Part shown: piece by piece, positions 36,192 through 47,198 of the stretch
Layout of the letters: every line of letters begins with the position of its first letter
How positions within the stretch are numbered: position 1 is the first letter of the stretch
NCBI GenBank assembly: GCA_946807835.1
Contig: OX327683.1
Location: 2,857,001 to 2,921,000 of the forward strand
Length of the DNA: 64,000 nucleotides
Source: Ailanthus altissimus
Lineage: Eukaryota; Streptophyta; Magnoliopsida; Sapindales; Simaroubaceae
Reading direction: 5' to 3'
Notes under the pieces: generated by a model
The model's database searches: none
What the model was told of the DNA's origin: nothing
The model's input: the letters and a program-made list of their open reading frames with translations, nothing else
Made by a program: the position numbers and the translations under genes

Positions 36192-38546
36192 ATTGTGCAA
36201 AAAGAAAAGAAAAATAAGAAATGGAACTAAAGAAATAGAGACGAAGAAGAAGAAAAGGAAGATAATGGAAATAGAAGAAGAAAATGGAGAGAAAAAAGAA
36301 TAAGAAAAAAATAGGATATCTGAAAAGGTATATCAAAACCTTTTTTTTTAGATTCTTAGTGCTACTTATGCAATTTTTATTAAGTATGAGATTCTGAAAA
36401 TTTAGAAAAGTAAGGAATTGATGCTGATTTTGTGAGTTATAATTGGGTTGGATGATGATTATATAAATAAAATAATGAATCATGATAGATTTACAACTTT
36501 CTACATAATAGTATAATGATCCAATAATTTTGAAAAATTTTGTACTCAGATTTTGATTTTGATATTGGATAATATAAAACTATACATGTTTATGATCATG
36601 GAAAACCTTGAATTGAGTATAAATTCCATAAACTGAATTTTTAGTAAGATTTCAAAAATGACTCTGAAATTTTGAAAATTCCCTATTTTTGCAGTATGCT
36701 CAAGTATTGAATTGATTTTGATCTATCAAATGATCTTTAAAAATTATGATTTTTAGGAATGTTTTAGTTTTATATATCTAATATAATATATCAGAATTTG
36801 AGTATCTAGATAATTATATTACAATTATTATAATTTTCTAAAATGTGTTACCCACTATAGTATTTTGATCAACATATTTTTAAGCCATAAAATAAAATAG
36901 TTTTAAAATACTTTTGATAGGGATTTCGAAGTAAACCATTTATCATTGATTTAGTTATGTCTTAAGAGTAATTCTATAGTATTTTTTATAATTTTTGAGT
37001 TAGTATATAATTTTATAAAATTAGGAGAGTGAATGATCTCTAGTAAATATCTTGATCCTGTCAAGATAATAGTTTAGATTTGATGGTATTTATGAAATGA
37101 ATTGTGTAAGAATTATGATATAATATCAATATATGAGAAGGATATATGAGCCAAGAATGACATATTCTAATTTTGGAGTAATTGGACATCATTTGATGTA
37201 TAAGAAAATTTTGTTAAGTGTAAGTGGTCAGAATAACAAGTTTTGATAAACCAAGTTATTAGACCAATTCGATGTGATAAGTGCAATATATGTAATTTTA
37301 TAAGCTATTTAAAGTTTTTTGTGTGAATAGTGAGATTTATGAAAGGATTTATCTCCATTGACAGGTTAAGAAGAATTAAGCATTGTACTCGAAAGCGTTA
37401 AGAGGTAAGTATACTAGACTTTTACTGAAATCACAATAAATATAGTTATTGTTTATGTATGATTTTGTAAATGTGCTTAGAAATATGTTTATGTTATGCC
37501 AAAGTATATTTTGATATGAAATGTTAAAGACATGTGTTTATGAATGTGAGCTTGGATATACATGACATATATTTATTTTTGAAAGTGAGCGTTCAAAATC
37601 AAATGTGTTTAATAAAGAAAACTTTTGAAGTGAAAAATGTCCATGAGATTTGTGTTTTAAGGATGCTTGAACTCACTATTTACTCAGTAGGCATCTTATG
37701 TGATTTGTGGAGCCTTTATGTGTGGCATATCCTTTGGGATTGGTATGTGTTATGTGTTTCGTATGTAGGGAAGATCCTATGGGTACCTACAGGAAGAGTG
37801 AGTCATCACATTCGTGTGGTGGCATATTGGTGCATGTGAGAGAACTCACCGATGATCAGGGTGAGGGTTTGGCTTTTACCTTCGGGTATGAGCATTATAT
37901 ATGTGTAATTTAAACCTCACTTGTGCTATTTCTCTCATACGGTACGTTATCGACGGGTGACATTTATCTTATTATGTGATATGTGATATGAAAGTCCTAC
38001 TAAGTAGTAGTTAGGTGATGGTATTCCTATTATATGTTTTGAAAGAATGTGTAAGCGCTTACTTGACATGTGATTTGATAAGATTATGATTTTGATTTAT
38101 CACGGCATATTATACACATGCATTGTGTATATATATGTATTTGTACTTTGATATATGAAAAACTAGTATGCTTACTGAGTTTTATACTCATTATAGTTTA
38201 TGGTGATTTTAGGTAAATAAGGTACATGTATGCTTAGCGGATTTGGCAAGGCTTCTGTTGTCCCTTAGTTTCCTTAAGTTTCTAAGTTGCTAAGTGTTGA
38301 ATTTGTGGACATGTAGTTTGAAATATTTATTTTATCCTTAGTGAATAAATATTTATGTAATATTTTATTAAGTGTGTTTGTATTTGGTTTATGTTCCACC
38401 AAGTATATTTATGGATTAATTTTGTGATGAACCTACTAGCAACTTACTAAGGATTCCGATGTAGAATTCAAGTTTGAAATTTTATACAATATTGAATGAG
38501 TGTAAGTTATGTCGTGTGTCAAATCTTTTGGGTCTGGGGTATAATA
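34079..38546 (+). repeat. 3' LTR of the chromovirus
   Basis: Starts TATAATAACCGC (5' partner TGTAATAACTGC) and ends GGTATAATA (partner GGCGTGACA). Without the solo LTR at 34508-35976 it is about 3.0 kb, usual for this lineage. It keeps the 1.3 kb and 290 bp segments missing from the 5' LTR. Terminal changes are C-to-T or G-to-A. Confidence 0.85.
34508..35976 (-). mobile_element. Solo LTR, second Ogre/Tat/Athila-like family
   Basis: 1469 bp. The plus strand starts tgatgcgatatttctatatc and ends tttgcccttatca. It is flanked by ttggc (34503-34507) and atggc (35977-35981), and the 5' LTR shows the empty site 'gatggctttgc'. Near its plus-strand start it has 'aagtaataaagtg' and 'tcgaacccacaggga', the same layout as the LOG-bearing family's LTR, so it too reads on the minus strand. 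35440-35520 holds repeats of 'tcttgagtgctcttggatg'. 35580-35820 holds GC-rich 'ctggggcg'-type motifs. Confidence 0.85.
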
Positions 38547-38655
38547 CATGCAGATTTTGACAGTGGAGGAATTATGGTGCAACAAAGCTTCTAGTTGAGT
38601 TATCAACTCAAGTAGGGAACTGCTTCCTAACGAATGATTGATAGGAACGAATTAT
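38547..38655. other. GC-richer insertion, piece 2
   Basis: Short stretch between the chromovirus and Copia B, beginning with the target duplication catgc. It is the continuation of 23996-24737 if the chromovirus inserted into that DNA. Confidence 0.4.
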
Positions 38656-40000
38656 TGAGATTTGTGATTATGTGTTATTCCTTTATGTATGAATATTTGT
38701 TTAATATTGATACTAGTATTATTATTTAACTAAATTGCTAATAATATTTTATATATAGTAAGATGCTTGGAGTATTATATGAAGTGTTCAGAATGTCTGA
38801 AAATAGTGAAAATTATATTTTTGAAGTGTAGAAAAATAGTTTCTATAAAACAAAAATGTTGTGGCGCTAGGAATCGAACGCTAGGGTGTTCTTGTATTAA
38901 CATGAAAATGACGGTTCAATAGTGAATACAGAAGTATTCTTCGGTGAACACTGGGGCATTAGTTTTATAACGCTAGGGCTTTAAGGTGCTTAACATAGGG
39001 GCGTTGAAAGGGCAGAACACCAGGACGTTCAAGTGTTGAACGCCGGGGTGTTCTTAATAATGAACATGGGGGCGTTCATAAGTCAAAAACTCAGGCTGTT
39101 TAAGGTTGAAGAATAAAAAAGGGAAAATATTTTTGGGAGCATATATTGTATAATGCTATAACATTCAACTTTTAACGCTGATTAGTCTGAACAATACACT
39201 ATAATTTAAAATTTTTGCATGTGATGTTCATTTAATACGATTATAATTGTTATATCATTGTATTAAATATTGTATATATATATATATATTTGTTTATGCT
39301 TATTGATCACAATGGATGCCTTATTGGTGGGGGTTAGTTGTGCTTGCATAAACATATATTCAAATCATAAATTATATTCGTATAAGATGTAAAAATTTAT
39401 TATAATTGTTAATGGTAATAATAATTATAATAATTATTAAATGTATCTATTAAATAAAATATCTCTTTAAATCAAATTAAATAATATTATATGATGATCC
39501 ATCTTGTCAATACGGTATTAGGCGGTTCACTTCGGTCTTTTCCAATATTGCTACAACGTGAGGGATTGGTTATAGTGATTTGGGCTACGCCGGTTAAACA
39601 TGAGATGAGGTAAATATATACGAATGTATTGCTCAATATTGCTACAGTGTATGGGTTATATTGGTAGCATATATTTGATAATTGACAAGTTAATCTGGAA
39701 TACACTTATCCAATATTGCTACAATGTGAGAATAAGGTGTATTTAGGATTAGTGGTAAGAGTTGCATGAGATATAATTGATAAGATTTGTCTGCCTTTTG
39801 GGTTTAGAAATGCCAATATTGCTACAGCATAAGGCTGGAGTAAAATGCCAATGGGATCAACTTCTCACTGTATAGTTTAAAAAAATCTAAAACTATCATT
39901 TTTTTGTTTGAGAGATTATGTAAAACAATGGAAGGACATTTTTTAGATTAAAAAAATGTATAACTGTTATACCTATGATCTAAAACGTTATTTATTAGCA
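38656..40000 (+). repeat. 5' LTR region of Copia B
   Basis: Starts tgagatttgtgattatg and may end 'tttattagca' just before a damaged primer site (tgatatattccac). 38865-39100 has GC-rich repeats around 'aacgc[ct]ggggcgttc'. 39541-39836 has four copies of a conserved 13-mer. Confidence 0.55.
39541..39836 (+). repeat. Four copies of CAATATTGCTACA
   Basis: The core CAATATTGCTACA starts at 39543, 39634, 39711 and 39814 and is exact in all four, while the 65-90 bases between are poorly conserved. It is followed by a variable 'rYRTgAgg'-like tail. Confidence 0.85.
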
Positions 40001-40050
40001 ATTGATATATTCCACTAACATAATTTATTTTGTCTTGTCAAGATTAAATG

Positions 40051-40870
40051 GCTTTAAGCAACCCACTAGTTCGTATCCTTAATGTGCACTAACTCAAAGG
40101 TGAAAAAAATTATGATGATTGACTTATGAATCTCAGAATACTTCTGGATCATAAGATGCTTGGATATGCAATTGATCAGTGCCTGCCCCTGATAATGCTT
40201 CTTCAGAAGAAAATGAGATATATTAAAAATGGTTGGATGATAATTTAAAAGTCAAATCGTACATCATTGGCTCAAGGTCTATGGAGCTCCAAAAAGAGCA
40301 TGTCCATATGGACAGTGCTGAGAGTATAATGCTCCACCTGAAAGAGTTATTTAGTGACTGGCCTAAAGTTAAAATATACAGGGTTTTCAAATCTCTCTTT
40401 CAAGCTAGACTACCTAAGAGCAGTTCAGTGAGTCCCTATGTCCTTAAGCTCATATCTCATATTGAGAAGTTAGAAACCAGGGATATCTCAGTGAGCAATA
40501 CATTGGGGAACAGTTTAATTCTCCAATCACTTCCAAGGTCATTTGCACAGTTCATCATGAACTAAAATATGCAAGAATTGACTTCTACTTATGCTGATCT
40601 GCATAACATGCTGAAGATAGCTTAATAGACCATGAACAAATGGGGCACGACCTTTTATGTTTATGGTGCTTCATCTTCTGTCCCGAAAAATTCTAGGAAG
40701 TTCAAAAGGAAGAATAAAAAGAAAGCAAAGTATGCACCCAAAAATGGGTCCTCAAAAGCAACACGTGTTCAAGCCCTAACATAAGAACAAAGCAATAAGA
40801 AACTATTTCCATTGCAGTAAGGATAGGCATTGGAAGCGGAACTGCCCAAAATACCTTGTCATGATTAGGA
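40051..40870 (+). pseudogene. Copia B gag
   Basis: Starts at ATG (MALSNPLVRILN). The following DHKMLGYAIDQCLP and the open frame 40233-40562 (KSLFQARLPKSSS, ending SFAQFIMN) match Angela-type gag. A zinc knuckle remnant near 40809 reads YFHCSKDRHWKRNC; the first Cys is replaced by Tyr. Stops occur within the first 100 codons. Confidence 0.8.
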
Positions 40871-40899
40871 AGACCCAATCAAGTATGCACTTGCCTATC

Positions 40900-42330
40900 A
40901 TTGACATTTCTTTAGCATTTGATGCTAATACTAGTTGGGTATTAGATATTGCTTGTCCTTCTCATATTTGCAATGTGTTGCAGGGTCTGAAGGAAGGTAG
41001 ACTATTATAGCTTGGAGAAGTACAGCTTCGTGTTGGAAATGGAAGATTTTCTACAAGTCGAGGCTATTGGACGTTTTAATTTACTTCTTCCATGTAATAA
41101 ATTTGTTGTATTGAATAATTGTTATTATGTGCCAAACATTATTCGAAAAATTATTTTTATTTTTATATTGGACAGTGAGAGATATCATATGTATATACGA
41201 AACTATTCCTTATGTTTGTAAGATTTAGATAATATTTTATTAGCTAAATATCAGTTGATTAATGGCCATTATATATTAGATACAGCAAAAAAATGTCATG
41301 AATGTACAAGTGAATGCTGATAATAACTCAAGAACTTTAAATGATACGAAATTGTCGCATATGAGATTATGTCATATAAATATGAGACGCTTAACCTGTC
41401 TAGTTAAAGATGGTCAGATACCTGATCTGACCATAAAACCTTATCTAGTTTGTAAATCTTGTATTCAAGGTAAAATGACTAAAGCTCTATTTATTAGTGT
41501 TGGACACCGCGCCACTGATGTATTGAAACTTGTACATATTAATGTATATGGTCTAATGAATCACACTGCAATGGGTGGCTTTCGATACTTTGTTGTCATT
41601 ATCGATGATCTATCACGATTTGGATACGCGTTTCTTATAAAACACAAGTTAGAATCTTTTAAAAAGTTTAAAGAATTTCGAATCGAGGTAGAGAAATAAA
41701 CTAGAATGTATATCAAATGTCTTCGATCAGATTAAAGCGATGAATACATGAGCAATGAATTTTTGGATTATTTAAAGGAGAATTGGATTTTCACTCAGTA
41801 TAGTGCTCCAGGTACTCTACAATACAATAGTGTTTAGAAGATGAGAAATCAGACTTTATTGGATATGGTCTGATCGATGATGAGCTTCATCGATCTCCCT
41901 GAATATCTATGGGCTATGGTCTAGAAATTACTATTCATATATGGAATAGAGTTCCATCGAAAGTTATTCATTCTACTTTTTATTAGATATGGAATGAAAG
42001 AAAATAGAGTCTTAAATATGTTAAGATTTAGGGTTGTCCTACTTACATAAAAGTTATGCAACATGATAAATTTGCACCTAAATGATACAAGTATCGGTTC
42101 ATTAGATATCCTAAGAATTCAATAGAGTACCAGTTCTATAATCCTGAAGAATGAAATGTGTTTGTTGCTCGAAATGCCACTTTTATAGAGAAGCAATTTC
42201 TCATAAATTGTGAAAATTGTAGAAATATTGAATTAGATGAACTCAATCAAGATGTAAATGAACCAATGATGGAACCTAAGGCTCAATCGAGCAGAATACC
42301 TTTGACATACCCTCCACGTAGGTAAGAAAG
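40900..42330 (+). pseudogene. Copia B protease and integrase
   Basis: The protease motif has become SWVLDIACPSHIC, so the DTG/DSG triplet is lost. The pre-integrase block LCHINMRRLTCLVKDGQI and CKSCIQGKMTK are at 41367-41480. The integrase core has GGFRYFVVIIDDLSRFGYAF (41571-41630). Stops recur after 41698. Confidence 0.75.
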
Positions 42331-42419
42331 GATATCAAGGCCACCTGAAAGGTATAGTTCAATACCTGAAGGTACTCTTGGTGTTTTCTTAATTAAAGAA
42401 AAGTATATGATGACTTATA

Positions 42420-43110
42420 GAGAGGCGATGTTGGACATCGATTCAAGAAAATAGCAAAAGGCCATGAAATCTGAGGTTGACTCAATGCATCAAAATCAAT
42501 TGTAGAACTTGGTTGAGCACCCTGAAGGATTTGTTTAGATCAGTTGTAAATAGATTTATAAGCGAAAGCGTGGGCCCAATTAAAAAGTAGAGACTTTAAA
42601 AGCCCGTTTGGTAGCAAAAGGTTATACTCAGCGATATGGGATTAATTATGAGGAAACCTTCTTACTAGTAGCGATGCTTAAGTTAATTCAAATTTTACTA
42701 ACAATTACTGCATATTATGATTATGAAATTTGACAAATAGATGTAAAAACAGCATTCTTAAATGGATATCTTGAAGAAGAGATCTATATAGAACAATTTA
42801 AAGGTTTTACATCTAGTTAAACTTCTGGTTTAGTATGTAAATTTAAGATGTCTATTTATGGACTTAAGTAGGCTTCCTAAAGTTGGAATCTTCATTTTGA
42901 TGAAATAATGAGAGAGTTTGGTTTTATCAAGAACAAAGAAGAATCATGTGTGTATAAAAAGAGCAGTCGGAGTATGGTAATCTTCTTAATTCTTTATGTG
43001 GATAACATACTCATTATCAGAAATGATATTAGTATGTTACAGACACTTAAAAGCTACCTTAGTAAGAATTTCTCCATGAAGGATTTGGGATAGACTTTTT
43101 ATTACTGGGT
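42420..43110 (+). pseudogene. Copia B reverse transcriptase
   Basis: Fragments KARLVAKGYTQRYGINYEETF (about 42600-42660) and IDVKTAFLNGYLEEEIY (about 42738) lead to the catalytic LILYVDNILII near 42987-43020, where the second Asp of YVDD is Asn. That change alone would abolish activity. Confidence 0.8.
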
Positions 43111-43299
43111 ATAAAACTTTATAGAGATAGAGCTAGGAGGCTTATAAGACTTTCTCAATCATCGTACATAGAAAATGTCTTCGAAATGTATAATTATAGT
43201 AACTGTAAGATAATTAATATACCTTTAAGACATGATGTTTATCTTTTGAGGAAGATGTGTCCTTAGAGTAAAGATGAAAAGCTTAGAATGTCTAACATA

Positions 43300-43978
43300 C
43301 CATATGCATCAGCTGTAGGAAGCTTGATGTATGCCATTTTGTATAAAGACCTGACATCAGTATAGCTGTAAGTGTTACAAGTTGGTATCAGTCTGATCCA
43401 GGCAAAGGCTATTAGATGGCCGTAAAACATGTCCTTAAATATCTTAAAGGTACTAAAGACAAGTTTTTGATATATGGAAAAAGTGACTTACAAGTGAGAA
43501 GATACATAGGTTCAGACTTCCAGTCTAATCTAGATGATAGAAAGTCTACAACTGGATATGTACTTAGTCTCAATAATGCTGCAGTTAGTTGGAAAAGCAA
43601 CAAACAATCGTCTACAGCTGATTCCACAACAGAGGTAAAATATATTGCAGCCTCAGAAGCAGCAAAAGAAGCAGTTTGGATATGCAAATTTGTCGTTAAA
43701 CTTGAAATAATTTCAAGTTCAATGGATCCTGTACCATTATTTTGTGACAACAACGGAGCTATTGCATAAGCTAAAGAGCCGATAGCACATCAAAAGTCTA
43801 AGCATGTGGAAAGAAAATACTATATCATTAGAGAAATCTTAACTAGAGGAGATGTAATAATTTGTAGAGTAGATTCTATAAATAATATACCAGACCTACT
43901 TACTAAAGTCTTAACTCCAAAAATATTTAAAGGATATGTGGAATCAATAGATATTCGATACCATCGTGAATGGCACTA
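43300..43978 (+). pseudogene. Copia B RNase H
   Basis: AVKHVLKYLKGTKD, DLDDRKSTTGYVLSL and AAVSWKSNKQSSTADSTT are clear, in a long open stretch 43416-43766. One stop follows (GAIA then TAA). The tail SKHVERKYYIIREI and LLTKVLTPKIFKGYV runs to a stop at 43978, just before the polypurine-like 'gcaagttggagttgt'. It is the best-preserved domain of this element. Confidence 0.85.
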
Positions 43979-43995
43979 AAGCAAGTTGGAGTTGT

Positions 43996-46126
43996 TGAAA
44001 TTTGTGCTTACGTGTCATCCCTTTATCTATAAATATTTGTTTAATATTTATACTTGTATTATCATTTCATTAAATTACTAATAATATTTTTATATGGTAA
44101 GATGCTTGTAACGTTTCAGATATTGTATGATCTGAAAAAGTTCAGATTTGGTCTAAAGGAGTTTAGATCAGTGCTAGTAATTAGTAATGCTGAGAGTTAT
44201 AAATGGTAAGAGTTAGCATTGATAAGAGTTATTAGGTTATAAGAGTCGGTAATATCTAAAGAGTTATAACCTTGTCTGAATGGGACAAAGGCCTGAGAAT
44301 GTATTAGTAATGACATAGTTGTAAAGAGTTACAAATAGTACTAGAAAATGTCATTATGAAAATATGGTCTCAAATAATATGTTCTTGATCTATCTTCATT
44401 TGTGCGGGTCTGCCAATGAAGACCTTATAATATATATATCGGTGTATGTCTATATCTGGATGATTTAAATGGTTAGTCTTAGCAGACCATGAGTTTAGTG
44501 GAAGTTCGTATAGAGATATAGGTATTCAGAAAGGATTGAATATTGAATAAACTCACAAAGACCTCTAATAAACATCTCATAAAGCCATCAATTGAAGGTC
44601 TTTCGAGTTTAGTAGTATCCATAGTCCTTTGACCCGAGTGCCACAGTGGGTTTGTGAGTGATCCATTATACTTTGATTCCACATATGTCAAAAACCTTTC
44701 ATAGTATGACCCCTGGGTGTCATTAGGTATGGTTTGATGCTCATGGAGTCCAGTATGCATAGATATAAAATTCGTTAGTTCATTTGGGTGAGTAATATAT
44801 CATAATACTCTAAGATTGTATTTTACAAAGTCTTATGGCCATAAGTAGTAATTCCCAGAAAAAGAGTTTAACCCTAAGAATAAATAGTATCACAAAAGTG
44901 TTTGCGAATATTATTTATTGAAATACAATTCTAGAGATAAGCTTACGGTCGGACATATAAGATTTGACTGTATTGATCTATATCTCCGCTCTACCCAAAT
45001 ATAAATGATGGAGGGATTATACGTATATGTTATAACCTCAACTTGAACGGTTTAACTCACTGCTTTGTAATATTCATAGCATGTGTGTGGGGCATCGTTC
45101 ACGGATGTATAGAGGAGTTCCATATAACAATTCGGGCGTGGATCTTGAGAGTATCACAATATGAAGTGTACTCATTGTATACTGAGGCAGCATATGGATT
45201 GAACAGTTTCATCCTAGAAATTTCAGTAAACCGAAAATATATTTCAGGATTCTTTGGGTTGTGCACTTATCTAGACTTAAATGTTAAATAAATCACATAA
45301 TTAGTTAATAAGAATTGTTAACTAATTAGATGTTAACAAGTGCCATAATTTTGTTTCATGAATTGTTTCACCATGAATTCACCGATTAACCATGTTAGTA
45401 AAATTAAATAAGGTAAAAATTGATTATTCAAATAATTTTTTAATAATTAAATAAATATTATTTATATAAATAAAAATATTTTTATTTAATTGTTAAATGG
45501 AAGACATACCTACTTTGAGAAATTAAATTAAGTAGAGCACCATTTTGGTCCATTTTATTAGAACATTAAAAATGACCACAAAAAATTATTTTTGGTAGTT
45601 TGTCACTTAATCTAATTTTGGTGGAGCATTTGTGAAGTGCTTAGAGCAATAAAATGGTGGGAATTCATTTTGATTAACAAGTGTCAAGTAAAAATCGTTC
45701 CAAGAGAGAGAGAGTGCATTGAGGCGAGTTTGGTGTTTGGAGAGATTTTCTTTGAACAAAGGGTTGTAAGAAATACTAAAGAGAAAAAAAAATAAAATTT
45801 TCTTATTTTTCTTTCAGGAAACAAAATCTTATTGCTGAAAATTCAATTGTTGCTATTTTAGCTTCACAATCCCACCAGATTATTGTAAACTAAAATTGAA
45901 TAACAATGCACTTTAAGGTAAGCTCAAGGTTGGAGTTAGGAAGAATTTAAAACTGAAATCTTCACTGAAGGTCTTCAAAGGTATGTTTCTATAATCTTAA
46001 GTTATTAATGATTTAAATTATATGTGTATATGTTGATTACATACTTAATTTTACTGTAAAATTCTTGTATATAATGCATGTATTTAGTTTTTTCAACATA
46101 TATACAATCATATGCATAAACCCTAA
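43996..46126 (+). repeat. 3' LTR of Copia B
   Basis: Starts tgaaatttgtgcttacgtg and shares collinear blocks with the solo LTR at 16875. Reading frames at 44479-44760 and 45043-45291 lie inside it and are not genes. A GA-rich leader ('ccaagagagagagagtgc', about 45699) follows. The end is approximate. Confidence 0.6.
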
Positions 46127-46390
46127 AACACGGTAATACGGATTGATTGGGCTTCCCTACATCCGATGGACTCATACCTCCTAGCCTCTACTCGCCCAAC
46201 ATTGATCTTATTCATACTAATGTAGGTTTATTTGTAGGCACAAATAATCTCAAAGATGACAGCCTCGGAGCTCGACTAGGAACACGTAGATCCAGAGAAC
46301 CCAGCTAGGGAACAACTTCTTTTTTTACTAGTAAGGGCTAATCACAGTAAGAGCAGCTCTTTCCCCTTTTCTGTTTAAGAAGATAGTAGC
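46127..46390. other. GC-richer insertion, piece 3
   Basis: 46141-46200 and 46261-46320 each have 32 of 60 G or C, far above the surroundings. No domain recognised. It is followed immediately by the resumed Copia A RNase H, so it probably belongs to the same insertion as pieces 1 and 2. Confidence 0.35.
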
Positions 46391-46394
46391 CAAA

Positions 46395-46560
46395 ATAAAA
46401 TTAGTTTAACAAAGATAACGTCGTTTGAAAATTTTGCTGACATGTTGATTAAGCCACTGCCCTTAAGTTAAGTTCATCATATGCAAAGATTTAACCGAAA
46501 TCACTACTATGTGAGAATGATCGAAAATATGGAGATGAGAGATCTTAGACTTCGTGAATG
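46395..46560 (+). pseudogene. Copia A RNase H C-terminus
   Basis: Reads KITSFENFADMLIKPLPLS, the usual NPADMLTKPLP ending of Copia polyproteins, then a stop. It completes the domain broken at 23995. A purine-rich 'caaggagagcatt' at 46570-46582 is the polypurine tract. Confidence 0.85.
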
Positions 46561-46582
46561 ATTTTGAATCAAGGAGAGCATT

Positions 46583-47193
46583 TGTGAGAAAGCTGATTAA
46601 AAATTATTGAAATATGATTTAGAGAGCAAGTCAAGTGCGTTAGGTATGTGAGAATCGAAGAAGAATAAAGAAAGGAGGCGAAAAGGCGAAGATGGTGCCT
46701 AGGTGTGAGCACTGCAGTGCTAGGTAGTGGGCATTATGGTGCCTCAGACAGAGAGTGGGCGCCACAACGCCGGTTCGGGAAACTGTTTTCTATTTTGTTA
46801 TGTTTTATTTTGTCTCTTACTTATTCCAAATCTCTTTAAAACAACTCCCACACATTTAGGGTTAACCTAAGTCTTCATGAAGCTTATATAAAGACTTTTT
46901 ATTGGTCTGTAAATACATATTTGTGATCATAGCATTCTTTGTGATTTTTAGTGAGAGAAATCCTTAATTTACAAGAGTAAGTGAGTTTTTTGTAAGTTCT
47001 TTCTTATAAAAGACATATTTTTGTTAGTGTTTTGTGATTCAATAATAAAATAGTGTGATCATGATCCGTCGTAGATGTAGATAAGTTACCGAATCACGTA
47101 AATTCTGTATTCTCTCTTTAAATTTCTTAATTGCTTAGTTGCTGCACTATACATTTTAGTTTTATTGCTTATTTAATTGTTTCCGCTTCAACA
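46583..47193 (+). repeat. 3' LTR of Copia A
   Basis: 611 bp, from tgtgagaaagctg to gcttcaaca. It contains about 115 bp absent from the 5' LTR, with GC-rich motifs such as 'gtgagcactgcagtgctagg' and 'gggcgccacaacgccgg' (46690-46795). Confidence 0.88.
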
Positions 47194-47198
47194 TATAA

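Larger units (their letters stand above)
24738..38546 (+). mobile_element. Ty3/gypsy chromovirus remnant with long LTRs and foreign cargo
   Basis: The ends are defined by long LTRs, 24738-28699 and 34079-38546, flanked by catgt (24733-24737) and catgc (38547-38551). An initiator-Met primer site follows the 5' LTR and a purine-rich tract precedes the 3' LTR. The only chromovirus coding sequence left is the integrase C-terminus at about 33700-34035. The rest of the interior is a fragment of the LOG-bearing family (29010-31325) and an unrecognised cargo (31326-33660). LTR structure and integrase tail fit the Tekay/Del lineage. Confidence 0.85.
38656..46126 (+). mobile_element. Copia LTR retrotransposon B (Angela/Tork-like)
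   Basis: Left to right: 5' LTR, gag from 40051, protease, integrase, RT, RNase H and 3' LTR from 43996. The LTR starts agree (tgagatttgtg and tgaaatttgtg, with about 110 bp alignable), but the bodies differ greatly, so one LTR has been rearranged or replaced. The element is full of stops. Its right end is uncertain: 'ccctaaaaca' at about 46126 would give a CA end, but no target duplication matching attat (38651-38655) was found. Confidence 0.7.
19441..47193 (+). mobile_element. Copia LTR retrotransposon A (Tork/TNT1-like), interrupted
   Basis: The LTRs at 19441-19936 and 46583-47193 both begin TGTGAGAAAG and end CTTCAATA or CTTCAACA. The flanking 5 bp are tatag (19436-19440) and tataa (47194-47198), one base apart. 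An initiator-Met type primer site follows the 5' LTR, and gag, protease, integrase, reverse transcriptase and RNase H run left to right. The coding part breaks near 23995 and resumes at about 46395, so some 22 kb was inserted into its RNase H tail. Many stops and frameshifts mean it is dead. Confidence 0.85.

Noticed and set aside
36154..36483. 109-residue minus-strand frame rich in Phe, Leu and Ser
   Set aside because: Translation of the purine tract of the LTR from the opposite strand.
37534..37913. Two overlapping plus-strand frames
   Set aside because: Both are within the chromovirus 3' LTR and disappear in the 5' LTR deletion; no domain.
45043..45291. 82-residue plus-strand frame
   Set aside because: Lies inside the 3' LTR of Copia B, and the related solo LTR does not keep the frame.
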